DNA from: Wohlfahrtiimonas larvae
Lineage (GTDB): Bacteria; Pseudomonadota; Gammaproteobacteria; Cardiobacteriales; Wohlfahrtiimonadaceae
Length of the DNA stretch: 44,336 bases
Reading direction: 5' to 3'
Assembly: GCF_002006755.1 (NCBI RefSeq)
Contig: NZ_MVDO01000030.1
Span: 1-44,336, forward strand
The position numbers and the translations under genes are program-made. Numbering within the stretch: position 1 is the stretch's first letter; each line of letters begins with the position of its first letter. The notes under the pieces are model-generated. The model searched no databases and had not been told where the DNA came from. It worked only from the letters and a program-made list of their open reading frames with translations. Below are positions 28,517-37,174 of the stretch, one piece after another.

Positions 28517-28558
28517 ATTATATACTTAATGAATCTGTCTTTCTTTGAGAAAAATCAC
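28517..28558 (-). promoter_or_regulatory. fdn promoter with FNR/CRP-type box
   Basis: Minus-strand -10 TATAAT at 28522-28517 with no recognisable -35. Upstream, GTGAT-TTTT-CTCAA (28558-28545) matches FNR (TTGAT-N4-ATCAA) at 8 of 10 bases, and CRP (TGTGA-N6-TCACA) about equally. Its centre is 41.5 bp upstream of the predicted start, the standard class II activator position. Anaerobic FNR control is likely from gene content. Confidence 0.65.
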
Positions 28559-28753
28559 GTTCTCAGTCTTTATAACTTACCCTTTTACATCTCTACATGT
28601 TATCAATTAAACAATGTAATAAATCAATACAATATTGCCATGATTACATTGCTATCTGTATATTTTCCTTTGAAGATTCTGTGAAATCAAGTCACTATCT
28701 TGCTTTATCATGATTTATTGATCACTTTGACTTTTATTGTCATTTTGATGAAA

Positions 28754-28783
28754 AATCGTAATATCTATTTTGATATTACGATT
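28754..28783. promoter_or_regulatory. 12-bp inverted repeat, ModE-like or terminator
   Basis: AATCGTAATATC-N6-GATATTACGATT. The inner arms CGTAATAT-N8-ATATTACG have the spacing of the ModE box at 10560 and differ at one base per arm. On the minus strand it is followed by TTTTT, so it may instead be a second terminator for the gene ending at 28908. Confidence 0.5.
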
Positions 28784-28837
28784 AATTATCAATAACTTAT
28801 TGTTAATTAATAGATTAATTAAAAGCATATAAAGAAA

Positions 28838-28870
28838 TCCCCTTAAAGTAAGGGTATTTCTTTAAGGGGA
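28838..28870 (-). terminator. Hairpin after the sulfatase gene
   Basis: Perfect 11-pair stem TCCCCTTAAAG/CTTTAAGGGGA with an 11-base loop, 38 bp after the stop at 28908. A competing stem uses the loop (GAAATaCCCTT with AAGGGgATTTC). Confidence 0.65.
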
Positions 28871-28907
28871 ATACATATTTTCATCTATCAAAAATTGATC
28901 ACTATAG

Positions 28908-30572
28908 CTATTTCATACTTGCATCTGCAGCCTTAAGTGTATTATATATGTAATATTTATAACTATTTACCAGCTCCTGATTCTCACAATCTTCAAGCTT
29001 ACCTTCACATAAATAACGCATTTTAATATTGGCATCATAATATGGCGATACATTGGCATGAATACGCTCTAAAATGATACCACTTAAAAAATTGATATCT
29101 GTCAATGAGCCACGAATAGGGATCTCTTTACCTTCAAAATTATCCTTCATGAAAAACTGAGTCACAGTCCAAGGATTAATGAATAAATTATCTTTTAAAA
29201 CCTTACCAAATAAAGAAGGTTGATGATCACCAAAATATAAAAATAATGTAGGTTCCTGACGATTTAAAACCTTATAAGCAAAATGATCTGTGGCATCATT
29301 TAATAACTCTTGCCTAGATAGATAATCATTCAATCTACGTGCTAATTTTTCATTTTCAAAATATGGAGCTAAATTCATTGCATCTTCTACTGTATCATCA
29401 TAAGGGCCATGCTCATTCATTGATAATACAAAAACCGCAACAGGTTTATCAGTATATTTTTCTAAGATTTGAGAGACATATTCTAGCATTTCATGACTAG
29501 ATATTTTCCATAAATTTTCATTGATGGGCGCATCATATCCCAAATCTTGAGGCTGTAGAATTAAATCAATGCCAAAATGAGTATAAGCATTAGAGGTATT
29601 ATAATTATTTTTAGTCATTGGTGTTAAAAGGACCGTATAGTACCCATTATTTTTCAGCTCTTTATAAAAACTATAATTGATATGAGGGGCCACCGTATAA
29701 AATACAGAATATTTACGATGACTAAAGTCATTTGTACTTAAACCTGTTGCAAATGAGAATTCTGATAACCACGTTCCACCACCTGAAGTTTGTAATCGTA
29801 GTGGACCATAAGCACTGACAAACTCAGCCTCAGGATTAAACATAGAAAGCTTTGGTAATTTTTTTTCATCTAACAAGAAATAATCTCGATCACTAGTTGA
29901 TTCTTGTAAAAATACAACAATATCAGGCTTAATAGTTTCCATTGGCTCCAATTGAATTTTAGATGCTTCTTGCAAAAACAACTCATCACTACCAGAAAAA
30001 ACAGGAGACTCATACTGAGCACCACCCAATGACATCCAAATATTTACCAATACACCCTTTCCACTCGGCAACTGCAATTGCCATTCACGAATACTATCTT
30101 GCGCCAAAGTAATTTGATAAGTTGAAAAACCTATAAATAGGCTAATCAATATCGAACAACACCTGACTCTCCCACTTGTTTTCCAATCTTTTCTATAAAT
30201 ATAAAATGTTGCAATAATAATGATCGATAACACTACAATGACCACATACATTTCCCAATATTGATTTAATGTATCAAAATTATTGTCATCTAAAGCCACT
30301 AAAAAGTCAGAAAAGAATAAACGACTTTTAAAATAATAAATTTTTGCTGTATTCATTAATTGCAACAACAATAAAATAAAGATTGTAACGAGGATACTCT
30401 GCTTGACTCGCCCTGAAAGACCTAACCATAAAGCAAAAATTGAAATAGCCGTAAAAAAACCCACTAAACCAAATAAGGATAAAGAGGGTTCATATAATGC
30501 GATGCCTATTCCAATCAGTAATAATAAACTAAAATAAATCACTCGAATAATTTGAGTCGGGTATGTTTTCAT
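28908..30572 (-). CDS. Sulfatase-fold membrane enzyme (LtaS/EptA superfamily)
   Basis: Five transmembrane helices fill the first 150 residues, and a periplasmic alkaline-phosphatase/sulfatase-fold domain follows (about 215-520). PDIVVFLQESTSDRDYF carries the first metal-site acidic residue, LQTSGGGTWLSEFSFATG the nucleophile threonine, FVLSMNEHGPYDD a metal-binding His, and FLYFGDHQPSLFG the final Asp-His metal pair. Relatives transfer phosphoethanolamine or phosphoglycerol to lipid A, glycans or lipids; the acceptor cannot be told here. The length of 554 aa fits. It is last in the leftward cluster, 22 bp after slyX. Confidence 0.8.
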   Translation of the reverse strand: MKTYPTQIIRVIYFSLLLLIGIGIALYEPSLSLFGLVGFFTAISIFALWLGLSGRVKQSILVTIFILLLLQLMNTAKIYYFKSRLFFSDFLVALDDNNFDTLNQYWEMYVVIVVLSIIIIATFYIYRKDWKTSGRVRCCSILISLFIGFSTYQITLAQDSIREWQLQLPSGKGVLVNIWMSLGGAQYESPVFSGSDELFLQEASKIQLEPMETIKPDIVVFLQESTSDRDYFLLDEKKLPKLSMFNPEAEFVSAYGPLRLQTSGGGTWLSEFSFATGLSTNDFSHRKYSVFYTVAPHINYSFYKELKNNGYYTVLLTPMTKNNYNTSNAYTHFGIDLILQPQDLGYDAPINENLWKISSHEMLEYVSQILEKYTDKPVAVFVLSMNEHGPYDDTVEDAMNLAPYFENEKLARRLNDYLSRQELLNDATDHFAYKVLNRQEPTLFLYFGDHQPSLFGKVLKDNLFINPWTVTQFFMKDNFEGKEIPIRGSLTDINFLSGIILERIHANVSPYYDANIKMRYLCEGKLEDCENQELVNSYKYYIYNTLKAADASMK

Positions 30573-30594
30573 ATAAGTATCGATACTGTGCTAA

Positions 30595-30819
30595 TTAATA
30601 GTGTGGTGGGCGTTCATTCGTCAAGGAAATTTGAGACTCTTCAGCTTGTACTGCAATTTTAGTTGAGAGTTTAAGTAATTCTGTTTTAAGATCTTCCATT
30701 TGTTTTTGTTGATCTATTAAACATTGATTGAGAGTTTCTATTGTTAATTCATGAAACGCCTCTCTTTGCTCTAACTCATCTACTCGAGCTTTTAACAAAA
30801 TCAATTCATCGATTGACAT
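30595..30819 (-). CDS. slyX: SlyX family protein
   Basis: Short coiled-coil protein of 74 aa with heptad-like leucines (LKARVDELEQREAFHELTIETLNQCLIDQQKQMEDLKTELLKL) and the family's C-terminal end PPHY. The role of SlyX is unknown. Its start lies 14 bp inside the end of tgpA, so it is probably translated by coupling. Finding it between tgpA and a sulfatase-fold gene is unusual compared with its place near slyD in enterobacteria. Confidence 0.85.
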   Translation of the reverse strand: MSIDELILLKARVDELEQREAFHELTIETLNQCLIDQQKQMEDLKTELLKLSTKIAVQAEESQISLTNERPPHY

Positions 30820-32860
30820 TTTTTTCCTTTAATAATTTTTGCACTGCATACATTGAATATTTGACATCTTTCAAAGAGCATTCATTTAAATTTGGCTGAT
30901 ACCAATAACATACTAATACTTGCGCCATATTCTGCACTTTTTCTTGATCTTTTGCTGATAAATATTTCATCAAACTCTCTGACAATTCTATTGGTGCAAT
31001 ACTTTTTGGCAAATTTAGCCCATAAGCTTTATTCGCTAAATGAACCATCCTAAAATACTCATCCCCGATATTAAAAAATAATCTTTGCCAAGGTTTGAAA
31101 AAAATAATCACTTGTACCAAAACAAACGAAAATATCAGGCTAAGAGAGATTTTTATCAATGTAAAAACACTCACAAAATCTATCTTAAATAATTCTTTCA
31201 ACAAAGATTGCTGAGATTCACTCTGATAATTTAAAATCATTTTTGTCCAACTATAGTCAATTCTATCCTTCAGAGCTGAAAATGATGATGATAAACGGTC
31301 CCATGTTGAAATATTATTCATTCCTGTCAATTCACCAATTAACTCATCAATCCCCAAATCAATACGATCAGGAGAAACTGCCATTGTTGGATCTACTCTA
31401 ATCCACCCCTCTTTCTCATCCCAATATTCCACCCAAGCATGTGCATCTTTACCTCTAACCTCGACTAAATTACGGTCGCGATTAATAGCACCTCCCAAAT
31501 AGCCAATCACAATACGGCTAGGTATATTTGCTTTACGCAACATAAAAGCTGTAGCACTGGCATAATGCTCACAAAATCCTAATTTAGTATCAAACATGAA
31601 TTGATCAATACTATTTTCCTGCTGTAATACCCCTGGTTGCAAAGTATATTGAAAACCATCTTGCTTAAAATATTGTAAAAGACGGGTCACAAAGAGTGCT
31701 TTAGAAGGATTATCTATAAGCATCTCTTCCACTAATGCTTGTGTTTTAGGATTATTATTGGAATATTGTAAAAACATCTGCATATTATCATAATTGGCTA
31801 TGCCAATATTTCGACTCAATAATTGCACATTAGGTAAATATGTTGCTGAATATTGAATCTTCTTTTCAATAGGCTGGTTATATTCAAAGCGGAAGTCACT
31901 ATAAGAAACAATAGAATTACGTTGCAGACTTGAGTTACTATCCATCACAGATACATCCAATGTTGCTAAATATTTCTGGTGACTAGGATCAAAAATTACA
32001 CTATATCTCTGTTCACCTATCCTATTTTTAACTTTATACCTAGGCTGTGAAAGTATTTCTGATGATTGAGTCTGCTGCCAAGCCCGCCCATCAAAATAAT
32101 CCAAAGTTAAGCTACGCCAATATAAATTTTGAGGTTTAGGAATAAAACTAGAAAACTCAGCCCATAAAATATGAGTTTCACTATTTGCCAACTCAGCAAT
32201 ACTACCAGGCTCCATTCTATTAGAAACACCTGTTTGAGCCTGCATATGATTTTCATTATTTTTATTCATATTAGGCAACATAGATGGAAATCTTGGAAAA
32301 ATAATGAATAAAATTGCCATAAGCGGTAATGACAATCCCATAATTTTTATAGCATTCCACAGTAAAATTTTTTTAGAATAAAAGCTATAACCTAACTGCT
32401 GCAAACCTATCATTGCAGCCACCAATGTTGTTAAAGTAATGAGTGAAAAAATAAAAAGATAAGCTGAATTTTCAAATAAATATGTAGAAGTTAATGCAAT
32501 TAATCCGATACATCCTAAAATATAGCCATCTCGTACAGTTTTGGCCTCAACAAATTTCAACCCATAAATTGCCATAAAAAGAATTGTGCAGCCTTCTGTA
32601 TTAAGAAAATTACCTTTTGTTACAAACAACATACAGAGGATTGCTGCAATAATAATAAATTTCACAACACCATTTGGGTAATTGATTTTCATTCTAAAAA
32701 TTTGAATACGCCATACCAAACAAATGGCAAAAATCACAGCAACCCAAATCGGTAAAAAAATAAATAGTTGAGGAATAATCGTTAAGATAAAAGCTATGCT
32801 AAACCATAAAATACTACCTCGTGTTAAATCTCTCTGTGAAATATTCTGCACTCTAGTCAT
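30806..32860 (-). CDS. tgpA: TgpA-type transglutaminase-like membrane protein
   Basis: DUF3488 membrane domain (about six helices, residues 15-190), a periplasmic transglutaminase-like domain, one more helix near 560-580 and a cytoplasmic DUF4129-type tail. The catalytic triad is visible: Cys430 in KLGFCEHYASATAFML, His474 in KDAHAWVEYW and Asp490 in WIRVDPT. In Pseudomonas aeruginosa TgpA is essential and lies with moxR and DUF58 genes, as here; its substrate is still unclear. The length of 684 aa is standard. It overlaps DUF58 by 8 bp and slyX by 14 bp, which indicates tight coupling. Confidence 0.9.
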   Translation of the reverse strand: MTRVQNISQRDLTRGSILWFSIAFILTIIPQLFIFLPIWVAVIFAICLVWRIQIFRMKINYPNGVVKFIIIAAILCMLFVTKGNFLNTEGCTILFMAIYGLKFVEAKTVRDGYILGCIGLIALTSTYLFENSAYLFIFSLITLTTLVAAMIGLQQLGYSFYSKKILLWNAIKIMGLSLPLMAILFIIFPRFPSMLPNMNKNNENHMQAQTGVSNRMEPGSIAELANSETHILWAEFSSFIPKPQNLYWRSLTLDYFDGRAWQQTQSSEILSQPRYKVKNRIGEQRYSVIFDPSHQKYLATLDVSVMDSNSSLQRNSIVSYSDFRFEYNQPIEKKIQYSATYLPNVQLLSRNIGIANYDNMQMFLQYSNNNPKTQALVEEMLIDNPSKALFVTRLLQYFKQDGFQYTLQPGVLQQENSIDQFMFDTKLGFCEHYASATAFMLRKANIPSRIVIGYLGGAINRDRNLVEVRGKDAHAWVEYWDEKEGWIRVDPTMAVSPDRIDLGIDELIGELTGMNNISTWDRLSSSFSALKDRIDYSWTKMILNYQSESQQSLLKELFKIDFVSVFTLIKISLSLIFSFVLVQVIIFFKPWQRLFFNIGDEYFRMVHLANKAYGLNLPKSIAPIELSESLMKYLSAKDQEKVQNMAQVLVCYWYQPNLNECSLKDVKYSMYAVQKLLKEKNVNR

Positions 32861-33812
32861 TTAAAGTCCTATATAAGGCTAAAGCTTCTAAACACTTTTT
32901 GGTATGAATATCGCTTGAGTTTGGCTCAATTTTTATATCATTGCCCAAGATAATGCCAAATCGTTGGTTATTTTTTGAAAATTCTAATACCCAATAACAC
33001 ATTTGAGATAAACGCGTCTCCAGATTTCCTGTGAAATCTTGTTCACTTAACCAAATTTCTTTGGATGCTTGCTCTGTAAAAGTTTTAACTAATAATCCAT
33101 GGCCTTTAGCATAAGCTTTCCAATCAATGCGAGAAACTGCATCACCTAACTCATAGTTTTTTAACTCATCAAAATTATCAACGCCCCGATTTTTAGACAC
33201 ACCGCTATCTAAATAATCACTATCCTCCAAATCCACAGAGCTATAATATTGTAATTCTGAAGCTAACGGCCTTGGATAACATAATGTTGTTTGATCTAAA
33301 TCTACATAACTCCAAGCCCGAAAAATACCTAAAGGGTATGTTGTTTCTACTATAAAACGAGGTAAACGCACTCGACCTCTCTGGGTTTCAGAAACAAAAA
33401 GATATGTAGTGCTACTCGCTTTAGCTTGGCAATCTACAAAATTATTAGAATATTTAGAAGAAAGCCATAAACTATGATGAGCTCTGCCTAAGCTTTCAAT
33501 TGTAATATTAAATGTCGCTTCATCTGAAGCAAAAATTGGTTCACTGCCTGCATTGCGTAGACGAAGCCCATCCAAATTCCGCCAAGTTAAAATCATGGTA
33601 GAAACAAAAATAGAAACCAACCAAAACAGCATGATATAGACCAATGAATTTTCAAAGTTCATTGCCATTATGAACAATACAAAGCACATACCTATATAGA
33701 TAAATCCAAATTTTGTTGGAAAAATAAAGATCTGTTTTCTATTCAGTGTTACTTGACTATTTCTAGGGATGCGCTGATTAATTCTCTCTTTAAAAGATTT
33801 AAAATTAAACAT
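32853..33812 (-). CDS. DUF58 protein of the MoxR-TgpA cluster
   Basis: Two membrane helices at about residues 32-75 are followed by a beta-rich region, then the DUF58 signature (YELGDAVSRIDWKAYAKGHGLLVKTF, about 225-250), which begins a von Willebrand A-like fold. It probably acts with the MoxR ATPase as a co-chaperone for TgpA or an envelope complex, which is inferred from the conserved trio. The length of 319 aa is normal. It is 7 bp from moxR and overlaps tgpA. Confidence 0.9.
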   Translation of the reverse strand: MFNFKSFKERINQRIPRNSQVTLNRKQIFIFPTKFGFIYIGMCFVLFIMAMNFENSLVYIMLFWLVSIFVSTMILTWRNLDGLRLRNAGSEPIFASDEATFNITIESLGRAHHSLWLSSKYSNNFVDCQAKASSTTYLFVSETQRGRVRLPRFIVETTYPLGIFRAWSYVDLDQTTLCYPRPLASELQYYSSVDLEDSDYLDSGVSKNRGVDNFDELKNYELGDAVSRIDWKAYAKGHGLLVKTFTEQASKEIWLSEQDFTGNLETRLSQMCYWVLEFSKNNQRFGIILGNDIKIEPNSSDIHTKKCLEALALYRTLND

Positions 33813-33819
33813 AAGTGTA

Positions 33820-34740
33820 CTATTGAATTGCTGGAACGTTTTGTAATAACCAATAAACCAAATCTCGACTATGATTGGCTTGCTGCCCCATTTGACGTAA
33901 ACGATGCTCTAACACATTGGGCAAAACTGCTTTTATATCTTCAGGAATAATATAATCACGCCCTGAAATAAAAGCATATGCCTTAGCACCTTTTAATAAC
34001 GCTAAACTACCCCTTGGTGAAATACCCACCGTAAATTTCTCTTCTGAACGTGTTGCTTCTACAATACGAAGAATATATGTCAATAAAGCATCTGAAGCAT
34101 GAACTTTATCGACCATTTTTTGCATTAAAGTTAATTCCTCTTTTGTGAGCATTGCTGGTAAATTAATAATTTTATCGCGATTAGTTTCTCCTTTTAAAAT
34201 TTTTAGTTCCGCATCGACAGAAGGATAACCTAAAGAAACTGACATCAAAAAGCGATCCATCTGAGAATCAGGTAATGGATAAGTTCCACTACCTGATGTA
34301 TTGGGATTTTGTGTTGCAATCACAAAAAAGTGCTCCGGCAGACGATAAGTCTTCCGCCCAATAGAAACTTGTCGCTCTTCCATTGCCTCTAATAACGCAC
34401 TTTGGCTTTTCGGAGTTGTACGATTGATTTCATCTGCCAATAATATTTCTGTAAAAATTGGGCCATGATGCAATAGAAATTTTTTACTCTCCGCATCAAA
34501 AATCTCACCACCAATAATATCACCGGGTAATAAATCTGATGTAAATTGAATACGTTGATAAGATAAACCTAGCACTTTGGCTAAACTATGTGCCAATGTC
34601 GTTTTCCCCATACCAGGAAGATCTTCCAACAATAAATGTCCCTTGGCCAATAAACAAGCTAAACTTAGAGCGACTTGTTCTTCTTTCCCCAAAAGAACAT
34701 TATTCAACACTGCCTTAATTTTTAGTATTTTATTATGCAT
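33820..34740 (-). CDS. MoxR-family AAA+ ATPase
   Basis: Cytoplasmic AAA+ chaperone-type ATPase. Walker A is LPGMGKTTLAHSL (about residues 41-53), Walker B is LLADEINRTTP (about 100-110), sensor 1 is FVIATQNPNTSGSGTYPLP, and the arginine-finger/sensor 2 region is ISPRGSLALLKGAKAYAF. The length of 306 aa is typical. MoxR proteins act with VWA/DUF58 partners to assemble or activate other proteins; here the partner genes are immediately downstream. A lipoprotein gene ends 14 bp upstream and may share the transcript. Confidence 0.93.
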   Translation of the reverse strand: MHNKILKIKAVLNNVLLGKEEQVALSLACLLAKGHLLLEDLPGMGKTTLAHSLAKVLGLSYQRIQFTSDLLPGDIIGGEIFDAESKKFLLHHGPIFTEILLADEINRTTPKSQSALLEAMEERQVSIGRKTYRLPEHFFVIATQNPNTSGSGTYPLPDSQMDRFLMSVSLGYPSVDAELKILKGETNRDKIINLPAMLTKEELTLMQKMVDKVHASDALLTYILRIVEATRSEEKFTVGISPRGSLALLKGAKAYAFISGRDYIIPEDIKAVLPNVLEHRLRQMGQQANHSRDLVYWLLQNVPAIQ

Positions 34741-34754
34741 ATTATTTTTATAAA

Positions 34755-35204
34755 TTATATCTGACGAATTGCTTTCTTAAATTTTGGTTCAATCGTAATT
34801 TCTGAGTAACTTGTAATTGGTTGCGATAATAAAACAACTTCATTTTCAGCCACAAAGAAATGCATATTGCGTGCATTTAAGAGGCGAATAATTGGTGCCT
34901 TCTTATCCCATGTATATTTACCTTGAAACACGACAGGCTGACCCACAGGCCCACCATTTTTAACATTTTGCTCCATATAACGATATTGTCCGTATTGATT
35001 TAATTGTAATCTTGCCATCGTATAGTCACAATCCGTACAAGGAATTTTAGCATTATAAGTCCCCACGTAATCTAAACTATTCTGTGCAATATCACTTGCA
35101 GTACTTGTAACAATAGGTTTTGCAGGTTCTTTTTTAGACTCTATTCCCACACAACCAACTAATACTAAAGGCATCATGACAGCTGCAATTAACGTGATTT
35201 TCAT
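34755..35204 (-). CDS. NlpE-like copper-resistance/envelope lipoprotein
   Basis: Outer-membrane lipoprotein candidate. The start at 35204 (not 35228) is set by GGAG just upstream and gives a signal peptide ending LVLVGC, a lipobox with Cys at residue 18. The mature part matches the NlpE N-terminal domain: YVGTYNAKIPCTDCDYTMARLQL with its CxxC motif, then GKYTW...PIIRL. The length of about 149 aa lacks the larger C-terminal OB domain of E. coli NlpE. E. coli NlpE signals surface contact and lipoprotein stress to Cpx; that role here is inference. It is first in the moxR cluster and diverges from cmoM. Confidence 0.8.
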   Translation of the reverse strand: MKITLIAAVMMPLVLVGCVGIESKKEPAKPIVTSTASDIAQNSLDYVGTYNAKIPCTDCDYTMARLQLNQYGQYRYMEQNVKNGGPVGQPVVFQGKYTWDKKAPIIRLLNARNMHFFVAENEVVLLSQPITSYSEITIEPKFKKAIRQI

Positions 35205-35321
35205 ATATTCTCCAAAATTTATTATCAAATACCTATATGATAGTATTGTATCTCAAATTATTAGATAATTGACATTATTTGACACTCTCATCTATGATCT
35301 CTATTTTTTAAGTAAACATTT

Positions 35322-36080
35322 ATGAATTCCACTCGGTTTAATGCTCTAAGCAGCCATTTTCAAGATAAAATTTATGCTTCATTTAAAGGTAAACTGCGCC
35401 TTGCTATTTTGAAACGAGATTTTGAAAATTTCAAACTTATCCAATCAGGCAGCAAGACTTTAGACATTGGTGCAGGGCAAGGTCAATTTTCAAGTTTTTT
35501 AGCTAGCCAAGAACATTCTATGACTTTATTAGAATCATCTGAAAACATGCTAAATCTAGCCAAGGAGAGATTTACCCAACATGATTACAATGGCACCTTC
35601 ATACATGATGAATTACAAAATATTCCAAGAATCATTGATGAGAAATATGATCTTGTAACAGCGCATGCAGTGATCGAATGGCTAGAAAATCCTGAAGATA
35701 TTATTCCGATTTTAAAACATGTGACGCATTCTAACTCTACAATTTCATTGTTATTTTATAATCTCAATGGATTAATTTATCATAATTTAATTCGTGGTAA
35801 TTATCGCTATATACAGAAAAATAATTTCCGAGGTGAAGCAGGTGGATTAACACCTATTTCCCCCATTAATCCTGAATATTTAGAAAAAGCCTTAAGAGAT
35901 AATGGTTTTAAAATCATTCATCAAAGTGGGATTCGCACCTATTATGATTATATGACGAAAGAAAATAAGCAAAAGATTACAGAGGAAGAGCACATTGAAA
36001 TGGAAATGCAATGCTCTACTCAACCACAATTCATCCCCAATGCCCGTTATTTACACTGGTTAATTAAGCCATCATCATGA
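35322..36080 (+). CDS. cmoM: tRNA 5-carboxymethoxyuridine methyltransferase
   Basis: Class I SAM methyltransferase that methylates the cmo5U34 carboxyl group of tRNA wobble uridine. It aligns well with E. coli CmoM (SmtA): IYASFKGKLRLAILKRD at the N-terminus, motif I TLDIGAGQGQFSSFLA (about 46-61), AHAVIEWLENPEDIIP (about 114-129), SLLFYNLNGLIYHNLIRGNYRYIQ (about 146-169) and RTYYDYM. The length of 252 aa fits. It overlaps mutY by ATGA at 36077-36080, forming a two-gene operon. Confidence 0.9.
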   Translation: MNSTRFNALSSHFQDKIYASFKGKLRLAILKRDFENFKLIQSGSKTLDIGAGQGQFSSFLASQEHSMTLLESSENMLNLAKERFTQHDYNGTFIHDELQNIPRIIDEKYDLVTAHAVIEWLENPEDIIPILKHVTHSNSTISLLFYNLNGLIYHNLIRGNYRYIQKNNFRGEAGGLTPISPINPEYLEKALRDNGFKIIHQSGIRTYYDYMTKENKQKITEEEHIEMEMQCSTQPQFIPNARYLHWLIKPSS

Positions 36081-37174
36081 ATCAATTTTTAGCACAACCT
36101 CAAGGCGAAACATTTGAATTATTTTATGCGAAACTCATGCAATGGTTTGATGATAATGGCCGCCATAATTTGCCTTGGAAACCGCAAACACAATATACAG
36201 AAGCACAAAATATTTATCACATTTGGCTTTCTGAAATCATGCTACAACAAACACAGGTTGTGACAGTCATTCCCTACTTCTTTAATTTCATTGAGAAATT
36301 TCCAACTGCAACAGATTTAGCAAATGCAGAGCAAGAAGAAGTTTTAAAAGCTTGGGAAGGCTTAGGTTACTATGCACGCGCACGTAATTTACATGCAGGT
36401 GCTAAAATTATTAGAGATAAATTCAATGGAGAAATTCCTTTGAATTATCAAGATATTCAAAGTATCAAAGGGGTTGGCAGAACGACAGCTGCGGCAATTA
36501 TTAGCCAAGGATTCAATCGCCCTTTTGCAATTTTGGATGGTAATGTTAAACGCGTCATGGCGCGTATTACGGGTGCAATGCACCCTGAAAAGCAGCTAGA
36601 AAAAGTGCTGTTACCTTTTGCTTATTTAATGTCTGCCCAGAATCGCCCCGATGATTACACACAAGCAATCATGGACTTTGGTGCAACGATTTGTAGTAAA
36701 AATCCAAAATGTAATCAATGCTTTTGGCAATCACATTGTATTACATATCATTATCAAAAAATGGATCAAATCCCAGCAAAAAAAGTGAAGTTAATCAAAA
36801 AAGATATCGAGTTATATCCTGTGATCATTCAAAATCAGAATGGTGAACTCATATTTCATCAACGCACACAAGAAACCATTTGGCACAATTTGTATGAATT
36901 CCCTCATTTAGACTCACATTTAAACGAATTAGAAGCATTATTCAATACTGATAATGCAAAACTGCTTAGCACTCAAGAATTACCAAGCTTTAAACATGTT
37001 TTAACACACATTAATTATGAAATTTATCCCATTATTATCCAAGTGGAATCTTACAAAGATGCATTGCAATTTAATGATCAAATTTATCCTTGGGTGAATG
37101 CTGAAACCTACACTACTTATGCTAAAACTAAGCCAACAAATGATCTACTCAATATTATTCATATTCAAAGCTAA
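36077..37174 (+). CDS. mutY: Adenine DNA glycosylase MutY
   Basis: Removes adenine mispaired with 8-oxoguanine. NLPWK is at the N-terminus, WLSEIMLQQTQVVTVIPYF holds the catalytic Glu region (about 50-68), the helix-hairpin-helix is SIKGVGRTTAAAI (about 131-143), the catalytic Asp is in FAILDGNVKRV (about 152), and a C-terminal Nudix-like 8-oxoG recognition domain covers about 240-360. The iron-sulfur loop is CSKNPKCNQCFWQSHC, with five residues between the first two Cys where the usual spacing is six. The length of 365 aa is normal. Convergent with the next gene, with no space between stops. Confidence 0.95.
   Translation: MNQFLAQPQGETFELFYAKLMQWFDDNGRHNLPWKPQTQYTEAQNIYHIWLSEIMLQQTQVVTVIPYFFNFIEKFPTATDLANAEQEEVLKAWEGLGYYARARNLHAGAKIIRDKFNGEIPLNYQDIQSIKGVGRTTAAAIISQGFNRPFAILDGNVKRVMARITGAMHPEKQLEKVLLPFAYLMSAQNRPDDYTQAIMDFGATICSKNPKCNQCFWQSHCITYHYQKMDQIPAKKVKLIKKDIELYPVIIQNQNGELIFHQRTQETIWHNLYEFPHLDSHLNELEALFNTDNAKLLSTQELPSFKHVLTHINYEIYPIIIQVESYKDALQFNDQIYPWVNAETYTTYAKTKPTNDLLNIIHIQS

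Larger units (their letters stand above)
28449..28907. other. 459-bp fdn regulatory region, no gene
   Basis: No credible coding frame. From left to right it holds the fdnG ribosome site, the 29-bp palindrome (28483-28511), the -10 and FNR/CRP box (28517-28558), about 190 bp of AT-rich sequence without a clear signal, an inverted repeat with ModE-box geometry (28754-28783), and the hairpin set closing the sulfatase transcript (28833-28873). Confidence 0.7.
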
